Shown piece after piece: positions 1 to 12,533 of a DNA stretch of 64,000 bases (the first letter of the stretch is position 1; each line of letters opens with the position of its first letter). This stretch comes from Promerops cafer (taxonomy: Eukaryota; Chordata; Aves; Passeriformes; Nectariniidae). The stretch is taken from positions 419,668-483,667 of the forward strand of contig VZSE01014410.1 of the NCBI GenBank assembly GCA_013398275.1. The letters run 5' to 3'. Below the pieces are notes generated by a model. The model saw only the letters and a list, made by a program, of their open reading frames with translations. It made no database searches and was not told the DNA's origin. Made by a program: the position numbers and the translations under genes.

Positions 1-3000
1 GACTTTTCCTGTAATACAAAATCCCATAGCTCTTGCTTGGTATTTCAGTTGCTGAGGAACTTGTGGTTGAAAGGTGTTATAATGTATCACCTACATCAAA
101 TAAGGTTTGTAAAGGTCTTGAGGTTCCTTATAACGATCAGAAAAAGCTCCTGGTACCTCTTCAGGAGATTCAATGGGAAACCATGATTTTATTTGAGAGA
201 TAAAAGTTAGGAACTCCAGAGATCAGAACTCTTCTGAGCTGCTTGTTTGCATCATCATTGCTTGATGTGTAGTATAGACCAGGACATTGTTGTGCAGCTT
301 CTATGGAATAAGGTGGGGCAGCCTAAGTACTTATAATCCACATCTAAATCCATATCTCCAAGATATATCAGAGAGGAGTGGGCCAAGGATAGAGAGTCAG
401 AGGGACACAAGAGGCAGCACTGATCAGTGGGAGGGGCCCCAGAAGATGAGCCGATGTGGCTTTTTGGTAGGCAGTATGGCCAAGGGGTGAGGAGGGATTT
501 CAGGGAAGAAAAGGGCACCTTTCAACAGGAGTTTACCAACAGCATCTTCCAAACATCATGAGCATCACAGGAGAAAGGATGAAGATGTCTGTTGGAAATG
601 GATAAAGAAGGATATTGCCCTTCTAGCTGAGAGAGTTTTGTGGAAATTGGCACTATGGATGTAGGGTGATGAGTGTTCTAGAAAAAATAATGTGTGTGCA
701 AAATGAGTTCTGCAAAGAACCTGTGAGGTGCCTGAGGGACCACGGAAGTTAATGGGAGCTGAGCAAAATCGGCTTGGGCTCAGAGCACAGAGAGGTGTAA
801 GTGAGGTGAACAACATCTTACAGTTTCCAGAGAAGTCTGAGTACAGATCTTGGCACGGACCTCTCCTGTAAATTGCATTTTTGGTGAACTGGTCTGAAAT
901 TCTTGGTCTGAAAATCAAGAGGCAGATCTGAGACAGGTAGGAGCAAAATAAGAGAAAGAAACCCCCAAACAACCCAAACCAAACAACAATCCCCCAGTCA
1001 TTACTACTGAGTTCTTAACTACTAGATGCCCCCTTTGACTTCAGTGCTGTAAAACCTCTCACCCTGCAATTCATCGACTGGACAAGTAACCCTACCTGGA
1101 ACTGCTGGACTGCCAAGCACAGCAGGCATCTCGTGCATGGTTTTTCTTTTCTTGACACATCTGTTCTCATTGTTATTTTGTCTGTGTTTTTGTCTGATGT
1201 AACCCAGCTATTTCTGTAGGGTTGCAGGGAAAGGAAGTGAAAGGGAGGGAGTACTAATACCCGTGCTCCTGGTTTTACAACAGTATAGAAAAAATCAGGA
1301 GGATGAGAACCTGTCACCAGTCAGGAGTGGCTGAAGGTTTCTTTTGGAAGGCTCTTGAATGAGCTGTTCAGGGTGCTCTGGTGGCTCTTTCCTCTCTTCA
1401 TGGTGCTGTGTGTCTCATGGAAGCCTCTGCACAAGGCATGGCTGGAACCACCACGTTATCTTTAACTATGTAAAGTGACAGAGTAAGGGATGGAATTCTT
1501 CTGTCAGGCTGAACCTTCTGGAACATGTCATGAGAGCAACGTAGCTGCTCCCACCTATTCTGTACTTCTGGTTTTGAGGAGATAGGTATAAATTCTCCTT
1601 CTCCAGCACTGATCTTCTGCCACAACTGAAATCATAGAGCAATCTTAGCTTTAGAGAAGGGAGAGAAATACAGAAGAAAAACTAGGCTTTATGCCTTGCC
1701 TTTCCTAAGTTCAGGCTTGAGCAGTATGAACATACCAGGGTTATGTTGTTGGTGAGCAATATTATCTCCTATAGGCATTTTTTGTTTGTTTCTTTTTTGG
1801 GTTTTTTTTAAATACATGTCTTATGCTTCTGCTGGTGGCCAGCAACTGCAGTAGCTGAACAGAAGAGCAGGGGGAAAAGATCAGTGTTTATCTGGAGAAT
1901 AGCTGCAGTAACAGCTTGGAGCTTGGCTGGCAGAGTGAGAGAACCCCTTGCTGGAATGAAAATCCTTTCAGCCATGGCATGTGATGATTTTTTGTTTAAT
2001 TTTTTTATTTTAAGGCTGCACTGAACCAAAACTGCAGTAATCCATCTTACTCCTTGTTCAGGCTTCTGCCAATAATTATGTAAATAACAGATCACAGTTA
2101 ATTATTTGTTTCATAGCTTCCTATTTTCTCTATTTGTATTAGGAACATGTCATTATTGTCTTAGAATACAGCTCTGTGTTCTTGGCAACACGGAAGACAA
2201 CAAAAATGGGTGAACTGACAGTGGCAACAGGACTCGTGTCTGTGTGAAGTCTGCAGGGCCTGAATTAAACCTGCCTGAAGGTTAACTCTGATTCCCATGG
2301 CTGTCCTGGGATTTGCTGATCTGTGCTTTCTGCATATTCTCATTTCAGAGAAGTGATCCTTCAGGAGGGTTTGCCAACAAAGCAGTATGGATCTGAAAGG
2401 GGGGGGTCTTGCCCTGCTGTTGATTTGCAATTTTCACTTCTCTCTGTCTCTCACATATGCATTTCATGATTTGTACCTGTGTGGTGGTGATGACCTTGGA
2501 AGTTTTGATTTTATCCTGGCTTAGGCAGCTGCTGTAGTACAGCTTTCCTACCAGGTGGGCAGTCTGGGAAGTTCACAAATCACTGTGTGCTCTTGCTGTT
2601 CAGTGAGACTTTTCATTTGAAATGGGAGACTATGACAGGATTTCTTTTCTAATAATTTTGCATAAGATACTGTATTCTCATTTTCACATTGCCTTTAGTG
2701 TTGGGTGGTTTTTTACAACAGACTGGTGCTTGTAAACTTTGCCCCAGCCAGACCCACTGGGGCTTGGCTGTCCCAAGCTGTAGGATGTAAATAATTTGAT
2801 GTGACATCAGCTGACCAAGTGCCACTGCTGTCCAGGCTTTAGTCCCTGAGCAGGTTGGTGGATGAAATGTTGCTTATGGGATGCTGAATCAGAGCTGCTT
2901 AAGCACTTTGGGCCAGGCACTAATTTTGTGCAGTTTCATGCGTGTTCTCAGTGCTAAATAATAATTAATACAGAATTGCAACACTATTAATAAATACCAA

Positions 3001-6000
3001 CTGTCCAAACTATGCAATAAGGAGAAATTATTTCTGTTGCACTAGCGTGGCTCATAAAGAGGGGTCATTGCCTGTGCTGGTGTGCTGAGCTATTAGAACT
3101 CAAATACTGCTGCAGTTATACCAGTGTTAAAACATTTATAATAGTCTTGTTATTTCCGTCTAGCAGCCAGAAATGCTGACTAACTTTCAGGGTAACAATC
3201 TTATATATATTCAGGAAACAAAATACCCAAGGGCCACTGGTGACTGACAGCTACAGTGCTCTGATTAAAACTGACAGTTCCTGATCAGCTCTGTCTTGGA
3301 TGTGTTAGTTCCTTTGCTCATCGGGAAGAGAAGACAGGGAACAAAAAATTATTTAATAGTATTAGCATATGAGACTTTTTTTTTTCCTTTGCAATTTTTC
3401 AGGAATTTGTAACTCAGAACTACTAAAGTACCTGAGTAATAGTGCTTGGAAGGGCAAACATTAATCTCTCCATGATGACTTTCCTATAGCAAGGTACAGA
3501 AAATGCCAAGTGTTGGTTTCTAGTCATCGATTTTTGACTGTAAGAACAATGTGCTGAGGCTCCCGAGCTTCTGATGATCAGTTAATATCTGGTGTTTGCA
3601 TGTTTTATTCCCAACTGGTATTAAGACAAGGAAGATTTCTTTTTCTCTCTAAATGAGAGGAATCGTGGTGCTTTTGGTCATCTGCACTTACATACAGACT
3701 GCACAAGCAATTACTCAATCCCTGATGAAAAACCTTGAGTCACTGGTCAGAACTTGAGGCTGTTGGGAGCCACTGGCCACTCAGCCACTGGTGCCCCACA
3801 CAGTGAGTGTATCTCCTGCTCTCCTCCCTTGCCCTTCTCTTCAACAGCATTTCTTAGTCATTGAAGAAATAACCAACTTTATTTCCTTTACCTCTGTGTT
3901 TATTTCATCTCCTAGAGATGCTGGATGCTCCCCAGCACGCGTTGCTGTGTGCTTTTTGGCTCCGGGGTGTACCTTGAACTGTACAGAAGTGCTGCAAAAG
4001 CCATAAAATTAATGAGTTCTCTTGCCTACTTCATTATAGCAGGGTCTTGGCAGATCTTCTAAAGTTTAGGGTCACTTGCTATTTCCTTCATGAAACATAT
4101 ATTTTTAAGTAGTCAAAATTTCACCTCTTACATGTTGGCAATTCCAGCTGGGCTTAAATGAATGTTGCTCAGTAACTTTGTAAGCTGGGACCAGTTTTGG
4201 AAGGTCATGCACTGTTTTATTTGTTCTTTGACACCCATGAAGGCAGACCTTCCATGACTTAAGTTTTGGGTCTTAAGCTGCTGGAGCAGGGGGTATCAGA
4301 GAAGTGGCACTCTTAGAAGCTAAAACAATTTTTCAAGTCAAGTTAAAATTATGTTTGTTCTTAAAGGTGTACTGAGATGCATGTGGTATTAAGGCACATT
4401 TTTGTCAGCTATTTAAGGTGCAGTGGGAGTACTTTATGTTACTACAAAGCTACCAAAATTTTCACGTTTTTAGACCTTGAATCAAGAGAGTTGCAAGAGT
4501 TGCTGGAGAGAAGAGAGATAAATCACTTTTGGTCTGCATTTCATTGTGCTTTTTAAACTTTTGTCTGGAAGTGGCCAAAATTAGTTATGCTTCTGTAGTC
4601 ATATTATGTTCAAAAATATGTAATGGTTTAAATGTCAAACTGCACCTTACTGCAAGCTTACATTTGCCTCTCAAGTGTGCATTTAAATCACTTGCATTGC
4701 TGAAAGCCACTTAACAAGAATAAATTAGAAGTGGAGCTGATGTTTGAATAAAACCAGAAGTTATGTGAGTGGCTGGAGAAAGGTCTCTGTCTGTAAGCAC
4801 ATGCAATCAAATCTGAATCAGGTATTAACATTTTTGATTTAAATATTTAGTCAAGCTTTATTATACCATCCCTTCTCATTTTCTGTGTGAATGGGAAAGA
4901 CATTCATCACCATTTAGAAATTACTGGGCTTTGTAACCTGATAATGTTTGGTTTTATTCAGTCAGACTTGTGCAATTGAAGCACAAACCACTTCAGTCCT
5001 GAGTGGGAGAGATTTCCTGGGCCACTGCTACCTGCAGAAGAGGTTTGTGTGTGCAGCATGAGCCCAGCAGTGGGAGAGCTCAGATTGTCCAGGCACTCAT
5101 AGATGTTCTGCCTGTGCTCTCTGTCCAGAGACTGCCAGGAAGCAGCAGGCAGGCTCAGCCATGGTGTGGACACCACTAGTTAGTAGATTTGTATCACTGA
5201 TCTGATAATTAAGATGTTTGTAAATTCCATTAGTCACCCTTTTGGCTGACTCTATTTTTCAATGCTCCAGTTCTCTTTGTAGAGTAAAACAAATGCATAA
5301 AAGTTTTTGCTTTAATGAGGGAAGCTGCTAAAAAGAATCTTTTTTAAATTATTATTTTTTTTTTATTTCTCCACTGTTTTCAGGTGTTTCTTTTATTCTG
5401 CAGGAGGAAGGTTTTGGTGGTTTTTTTGATCAATGCCTTTGACATAATATAGAAGATCCCTGTTTGCAGCTTCCATTCAAACGCGTGGACTCCAGTTGCC
5501 TCTGCTAGTATTGAGTCATCAAGACAGGAGAACTAAAATACAGATAGTACAGTCATGCAGGAAGTTTCTATTAAAAAAATAGGTTTATAAGTATGGTGTT
5601 TCTGAAATATGTCGGCTCCTTTGTAATTACATACTTTAGATATTAATGCATATAATTATGAAAGTATAATTAGACTCTGGTTGGTAGTGTCATAACAATT
5701 TTAAGGTAGATTTAAAAATATCTTGTATCTAAATATCCCAACAAGAGCAATTTTTCTTCTTTAGTGATATTCTTGGGCTTAGTCTGGAGGACCTGATCCT
5801 AGACTCGGGGGTTTTTGCTTTGGGTTTTTTTCCTTTTAACCCAGAATTCAATAGAGACTGAATTGTTCTGTCTTTTAAAGGAACAGTCTCAGGCTTCTTC
5901 TGTAAGATTTCAGGGCTAGAGGGAAGCAAGAGCACACTTTGGATAATTTTAAGTTAGAAATTATCATTATAAGAGAGTCTCCCAGCAGTTCTTAAAAAGC

Positions 6001-6199
6001 TGGTGGAAAGCTGAAAGAATGTAGCAGTGTTAGGGACCAAGTGTCACAGTGTGTGAGGGATGTTAGCACAGCGACTGCAGACCCTCCTGCTCTGGGACCT
6101 GTTTCTTTTACCAGATTCCTTTCCCTTTAAATCCAGAATAGCATCTTTCCAGTCCAAATTGCTATGCGGCATGTGGTTTGCTGAGGGGAAAGCAAGTCA

Positions 6200-6535
6200 T
6201 TTTTTGTCTCCCAGAGGCTCGTGCCGTGTCAGCTGTCTGGTGCCCCTGTAATTTCACGGAGATCCTGCTCAGAGCCCTGTGCTGAGACCGCAGCTGCGGG
6301 TGCCCAGTGCCTTCCGCATGGGTGCCCAGAGGGTCCTCGCTCCTGTCTTTGCTTTCCTTCCCTCCCTGCCCCCGGCTCTCACTTGTGTGTAATCAAATTA
6401 AGCAGCGGCAGCAGCCGCGGCAGAGAAGAGCAGCTCTGTTTGAAGCTGTCCCTCCAGAATGTGCACGCAGATTTCATCGCTTGCACCTGCCGTGTCTGGC
6501 TGCTGCTGTGACCTCGTGTGCCAGCAGCCTGTACT
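6200..6535. promoter_or_regulatory. GC- and CpG-enriched intronic patch
   Basis: About 15 CpG dinucleotides fall in roughly 330 bp, far above the surrounding intron, with a short GCN-type run at 6401-6423. Two overlapping + strand ORFs (96 and 76 codons) cross it but show no known domain. It may be an intronic enhancer, an alternative first exon or simply an unmethylated GC pocket. Function is inference only. Confidence 0.3.
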
Positions 6536-9500
6536 GATAAGTGTTCCCTGTTCCTTCCATCCCAATTAATAGTTTTAAGGACACTTAATTCCTTGCCAAC
6601 CTTCTAAAGCTTGTCTTTGTCCATAAACACTCTGCATTATTTTTGTAAGGGTCCGGTAGAAGAATGCTTTCAGAGCATATAATGAAAGCTAGAGCAGGCA
6701 GTGTTAGGAGGTTTCTGTTAAACACATAAAGGCAGCACTTGCTGGGCAGTGATAACTGTGTGAGGATGCTGTGTCATTCGAGCTGGAGCAGTCACTCATG
6801 CAACACTGCAGACTTCTCTTTGAAACCCTTTGTAGGTCGGTAAAGCCTTTCTTGCTGTTTCTATTGAGATCCTTGGGCGTTGTGCCTTCCCTGGAGTACA
6901 AGACTGCTGCCCTTTCCCTGTGAAGGACACTGTGCCAGCCTCAGCAGCTGCTGTCTGGGCAGGGTGGAGATGCAGCAGCACGAGTGTGGAACAGGCACCA
7001 GGCTGTGAGACTTGCCAGGGCTGCACAAGTCCTTCCTCTGTGCTCTTCACTGCCTGATGAACTCCTTGGAGTCAAACCAGTCCAAAACCACTGCCTCCAT
7101 CACTACCTGCAGGGTATTTCCTTATGTCATGAAGCCATCTCATTGAAGCATTTTATGTTTCAAAGTACTGACTTGTTTCAATCCAGAATTCTTTGGTTCC
7201 ATACAGATGTGTATCCACTCCCTTTCTACCACTGAACACCAGTGAGACAGGATGAGCACAGGGGCTCTTTATAAGAGCCCTGCTTAGACCAAGCACTAAA
7301 CAGTGATGTTTGGCTTCCTTTGGAGTTCATTGCTGCAGCCCCCCCACTGAGGATAATTTCTCATGTGATGGATAATTTTCATTTGTGCAGCAGATGATGC
7401 ACATCCTGTGAGTGAGTGTTACAGGTAAGAGTACCCATGGAAGGGTGGCTCCCTGCTGGAATTGGAGAACATTAGTGGAACTGAACAGGGTGCAGCCTCC
7501 CTCGTTGATTCTGCTGTTGCATTGTTAAAACCATGAAAATCTTTTTAGCTGCTCAGTCTCTCCCATTGCTAATTGCTAAATGTAGTTGCTTATGCACAAG
7601 CAAGCTCAAACAATGGAAAATATATGAAATATGAACCCTTTCTTTGTGGGGTGGGAACATTTATCTTGCTGCGGTGAGGAATGTTCACCTCACATTTCCG
7701 AACATTGTATTCAGCAGATGAGCTGTTTCCTCCTTCTCCTTCAGGTTTTGGTCTCTCCATTGGGGACAGGGCTGACGCCATGCTTAGATGGGCTGTTAGA
7801 GTAATTATCCAAATGAACAGGCATGGCTTTAAAGATGCTGTTGTGTGATTTTATTGTTATTGAGTGGAGCGGGTGGAAATTGGCTTGATTCTTCTTTTGT
7901 TTTTCCGTAGTTCAGTCTATTGACATGTAGATGAGTGAGAATCACATTGGCAAAGAGCTGTCTTTTGACTCTAGTAGTATCCCCAGTTGGGAGAAGACTG
8001 AAGAATGCAAGGGGACCTAAATAAAAAATCCCAGAGCTGACAGCCTCCAGTCAAGCAACATGTTTGCAAAGATGATGGAAATTTTCATGTGGCTACAAAA
8101 CTTTATCTCTGCTGGGTGACTCTGTCACTGTTAAATGGCTGAGAGAAACCTCCTTGTACAGGCATGGGCATAATTTTACACATCCTAAGGTAAAGAGAGT
8201 AAATTATGGAGAAACATTGTTCTTAAACAGTCCCAGCCCAATTTCATGGAAACTTTAACAACAAAATAAATACAAACTCTTTTTTTTTTTTAAAAAAAAA
8301 AGCTCTTAAAATAGAGATGAGGTTAAAAGGAGACTGTGTCTAATTTTGTTAGCCTTGTGGTCCTAATTTGTCGCTTCTGGTGACTTGAATTCCTCACAAA
8401 TTGCTGGTTTGTCTGCAGATCTGTAATTCCCGCATGCTGTAATTTTGCCTTTAGAAATGTTGGCCATGGGCAGCTCTCTCTTTCTGAGCTGGAATTTTGA
8501 ACACTTTAAAGTCTTTAGCATGGATTTTCTCTGTTTGGTGGAGTTGGAGGCTCCTGCCTTGCAGGGAGGATGAGCAGCTCTGGGTTTGCTGGGACAGAAA
8601 GCCCTGGGAAGGCAGTGAGGATGGGCAGGGGTGCAGAGGAGCGTGAGTGTGGAGGCAGCACTGGGTTGTGTGTTAGCTGTCAAGTTTGTACCCTTTGGAA
8701 AGCACTGTAACCATCCAGCAGAAGGGTGTGCTGGAGAAACAGGCTGTGTTCTTCTGCAATACTTCAATATGTGAGATCAAGATACTGTGGGAACCATTCT
8801 GAGGCATTTGTTATGGAAAATCCAAGAATTTTCCAAATAATGTGCCCTGCTCTATAATTCCTATCAGCTGCTGGAAGGACCAGCTATTGCTATGAGCCTT
8901 TAGCTGGTTTGAAATCATTAGCTACATGCTTTGAGGTTCAGCTAGCACCCAGTGTCTGCATTTTATGCCATGCCAGATGTTTAACTGTTATGTCATAAAC
9001 TGAAAGAATATATCTTTTTTTATCAAATCTCAGAACTTGAAATGCTGAGATGAAAGGAAAGATGGATATGAGTTACAGTTTGATCTGTTTTTTGTCATTT
9101 CAGTTGGGTTTCATCTTGGTTTTGTTGGGTTTGGGGTTTTTTTAGGAGTCCAAAGAAATTTAACCTTACTCTGTTGTTTGCTTTTTACATCAGTTTTATC
9201 CTCTTGGTATCTCCTGTTGTTATGACTGTTACTACTCTCATAGCCTTAGTATGGATCTCTCAAGTAAGAGGACATGACAAGTAAATGCAATTAATCAACT
9301 ATTCAGATCTTCAGGGCCTTATGAGGTAACTGAAGCTGTGGATGGAGGTCAGTCTCGAAGTACAAAGATACTTTCAGCTCTTGGTATTTTTACTTTTCTG
9401 CTCAGCTCTAAAATTTACTGAAGTCTTGGTGTTTACTAAAGTAGTCATGGATGTGTCTTGAATCTGAAATGCCTGGGGAAGGCTCTTTGGTCACACAGTA

Positions 9501-10808
9501 ATTATGTACTGTTTCCATTTACACCTAGGAGTTGCAGTTAAGGGCGCTGTGGTGCTGGTTATGTCAGGAGGCTGGAGCTCTGCTTAGTACATAGATCACC
9601 TGTGCCATACCTATAGGCATGGATTCCTTCCCTGGCTTTTCCTTACCTCAGTCTCTCTGCCCTTGGCAGCCCTCAATGATAAGGCTGACCATCTTTATCT
9701 GCTCCTCAAAAATCTAATGGGGTTTTATGTTGATTAATATGAAGCAGAATATGGGCCTGCAGTGTTCTCTTGTGCAGGCCCAGGGATGGAGAGGAGGCAA
9801 AACCACATGCTGGAATTTCATGAAAGAAGAGCGTGTAATTTAAGCAAAATACTCTACTTGATAGGCTGCAAGCATCTATTTTCCAAATGTGAAATGTTAG
9901 TAGTGGGTTTCTATAAAGACATTTAATTGTGAAAGAGGAATGTTTATTTTGGGTCAGAAAGTTTCAGAAAGGAAGGGATATGCATATCTTGATCAAAGTT
10001 GAATGTCAAGTTTGGAAGGAAAATAGCTGGGCTGAAGTCTCTTCATGTTAGCGTGAATACAGGGCAGTTGCAGAGTGTTTATATTGTACAACTGAGATCT
10101 AGATTCTACTACTTTATTTTACTGTGTTAAGATAAATGGATGAAGGGACAGAGAGCTCAAGCTTGGTTTTGGGCACTGCCATGAAGTGTTGCAGTTTGTA
10201 TTACCACAGGGGCAGATCCTATTGCAGAAGTCTCTGAGCCCTTCAGCTGCTGCATCCTGGCAGTGGTGCTGGCAGCAGGACAGCAAGGGTAAAAAGGAGA
10301 GAGGGAGGCTCAGTCGTGTCAGGGTCCTTCAGCAGGAACACACAGGTGGCCCTTCTTCCAGGGAGACCATTCTTCAGAGCTGCTGTATGCCCTGGGATAG
10401 CTAAGCACAGCAAGGCTCTCTGGCACACAAAAACTCCTCCCAAATAATCAGTACTCACAGTGGCCCTGTCAGTTAGTTGTTTATCACTAATGCTGTAGTG
10501 TTGGTGATGATGCTGATGTCTGCCTTGTGCTTGGAAACTGGGAACAGCAACCAGGAGGAGTTGATCCTGAAATGGCTTCTCAGAGAAATGGAGGTATCTC
10601 ATCTACCTGCTCCAGTTGTTTCCAGGCTCCTAGAAAAGCACTGCTGCTCACCTCCTGTTATTTGGCAAGGCCTTCCAGTGCTCCTGCAAATGAATAGGCA
10701 GTTAATTTGTGAATGAGCTGACTTGCATGCCTAATTTCCTTTCACACCTCTTGTTTGAAACTGATGGAAGTGTGCATTAAATCAGGAAGTTTCCCCTGCT
10801 TATTCTGA

Positions 10809-10867
<59 letters not shown>
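10809..10867. repeat. (GT)n microsatellite
   Basis: About 59 bp of nearly pure GT dinucleotide, interrupted once by a G-to-T change at 10821. It is probably polymorphic in length. Confidence 0.97.
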
Positions 10868-10871
<4 letters not shown>

Positions 10872-11576
10872 GGAGAAAGAGGGCAAGGGCTGTAAGTAAA
10901 AATATGTTGATGAAGGGCTTTTAAATACCTGTACTGTGACAGAAATTGATGTGTTTCAGAACTAATCAGTTGGTATAAAGGACTTGAAGAGGAAATTGAT
11001 GCAACTCAGAGCACTTTAGCAGGCTTTTGAACCAGCCTGTATCTAGCTGGAGCAATGGAGGTGAGGATTAGGACATGCTTCAGCTGGAATAATGTGTTTG
11101 GTCATTTCTGAAGGCTTTCTGGAATATTTGTAGGCAGGAGCATTGTTAATTTTGTCTTATAAGGAGAATCAGTTGTTGTTTTCTGCAGGGAGGGGAAAGT
11201 AATGCAATAACATACATCCTCCTTTCTCTTCCCTTTCCCTTCCAGGTGATTTTGCTCCCTCTCTACTCTGGGCATGGCCACACAAGTAGTTGCTTTGGCA
11301 GGTGACTTGGGGAGCAGCAGTAAGAGGATCAAGGCAGGGCAGGTTTCTGGGAATAAGCAGCTGATAAGCAAAGTACTGGGACACTGTGCTGATTGGATAA
11401 GAAAGATTAGGCAATTAAATTTTTGTGGGGGCAAAACCCCAGACAACATCCTTAAGGCATGGTAGTATTTTGTTAACAAAGCAAAAGCAGAGGATTTGAT
11501 TTACTTGTAGCTCTATGGACGCAGAGTTTGTTTTGCAGCAGTTATATTATAAAAAAGAGCCTTGAGTCGATCAGTA

Positions 11577-11812
11577 CAGAATCATAGATTCCTTTAGGTT
11601 GGGAAAGATCTCCAAGATGGAGTCCAACCATTTCCCCAGCACTGCCAAGGCCACCACTAACTCATGTCCCCATCCTCACATCCATATCCTCACATCTGTT
11701 AAATCCCTCCAGGGATGGTGACTCCACCACTGCCCTGGGCAGCTGTGCCAGGGCTGGACAACCCTTTCAGTGAAGGCATTTTTTCCTAATATCCAAGCTG
11801 AACCTCTGGATA
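11577..11812 (-). mobile_element. CR1 LINE 3' fragment
   Basis: Begins with the reversed CR1 3' terminus (cagaatcatagattcc, then ggttgggaaagat). It continues through the typical inverse tail: 'gagtccaaccattt', 'cagcactgccaaggccaccac', 'cctccagggatggtgactcc' and 'ttcctaatatccaagctgaacct'. It is a 5'-truncated copy of about 235 bp, antisense to SPNS2. Confidence 0.9.
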
Positions 11813-12428
11813 CCTGTCAAAGGGACAGAAATTATGCATTGTTTTCTTGTATTCTCCTTTCATTTGTGTCTCTATTGATCTGTGGCCCTGTTGTCTTATG
11901 TCTGAGCAAGATTTTTGTGTCAGGAATCATCATTTTTCTGTTTGCAAAAAATGAAAGATATGGTGCTGATATCTGATGGAAATTTACACTCTACAGATAG
12001 TAATTGTCACAACCGTGGCCACTATAATGAGCAGACCTTTCAATTTTGCTATGAAACTTAGAGATAAATAGCTTTTGGATGTGACAGCTGTATTCTGGAT
12101 TTGGAGCCTGGTTTTTTTGCTGTTTGGAGGATTTTTTTGTACAACCATATGGGTTTGTAGAGCTTAGTCTTAAAGCATTCAGTAACAGCTGTTGTAAGGA
12201 GAATGCCAAATCTCACAGGAGATGGCATTTCTTAAATCCTACTTCTCTAAAAATTTGGGCTGATTCTGTGTTTCCTTGGAAAGCCATGGCATGAGGCAGA
12301 GCGTGTGCTGCTGTCAGATGGAAACTAAAACACAACAAATGTTTGCTGGTGACTCAGGAAAGATTTGCCTTATGTGGAACTTCTGTCAAGCTTCTGTTTT
12401 CCTTGCTGAAGTGGGGAGGTTTCTCAGG

Positions 12429-12533
12429 GAATCATAGAATTGTTTAGATTGGAAAAGACCTTTAAGATCATCAAGTCTAACTGTATTCCCAGCACTGCCA
12501 AGGTCACCATGTCCCCAAGTCCCACTTCTACAG
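12429..12533 (-). mobile_element. CR1 LINE 3' tail, short
   Basis: About 105 bp starting gaatcatagaattgtttag and passing 'ggaaaagacctttaagatca' and 'cccagcactgccaaggtcacc'. It is the same class of CR1 tail as the copy at 11.6 kb, more severely 5'-truncated, and antisense to SPNS2. Confidence 0.88.
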
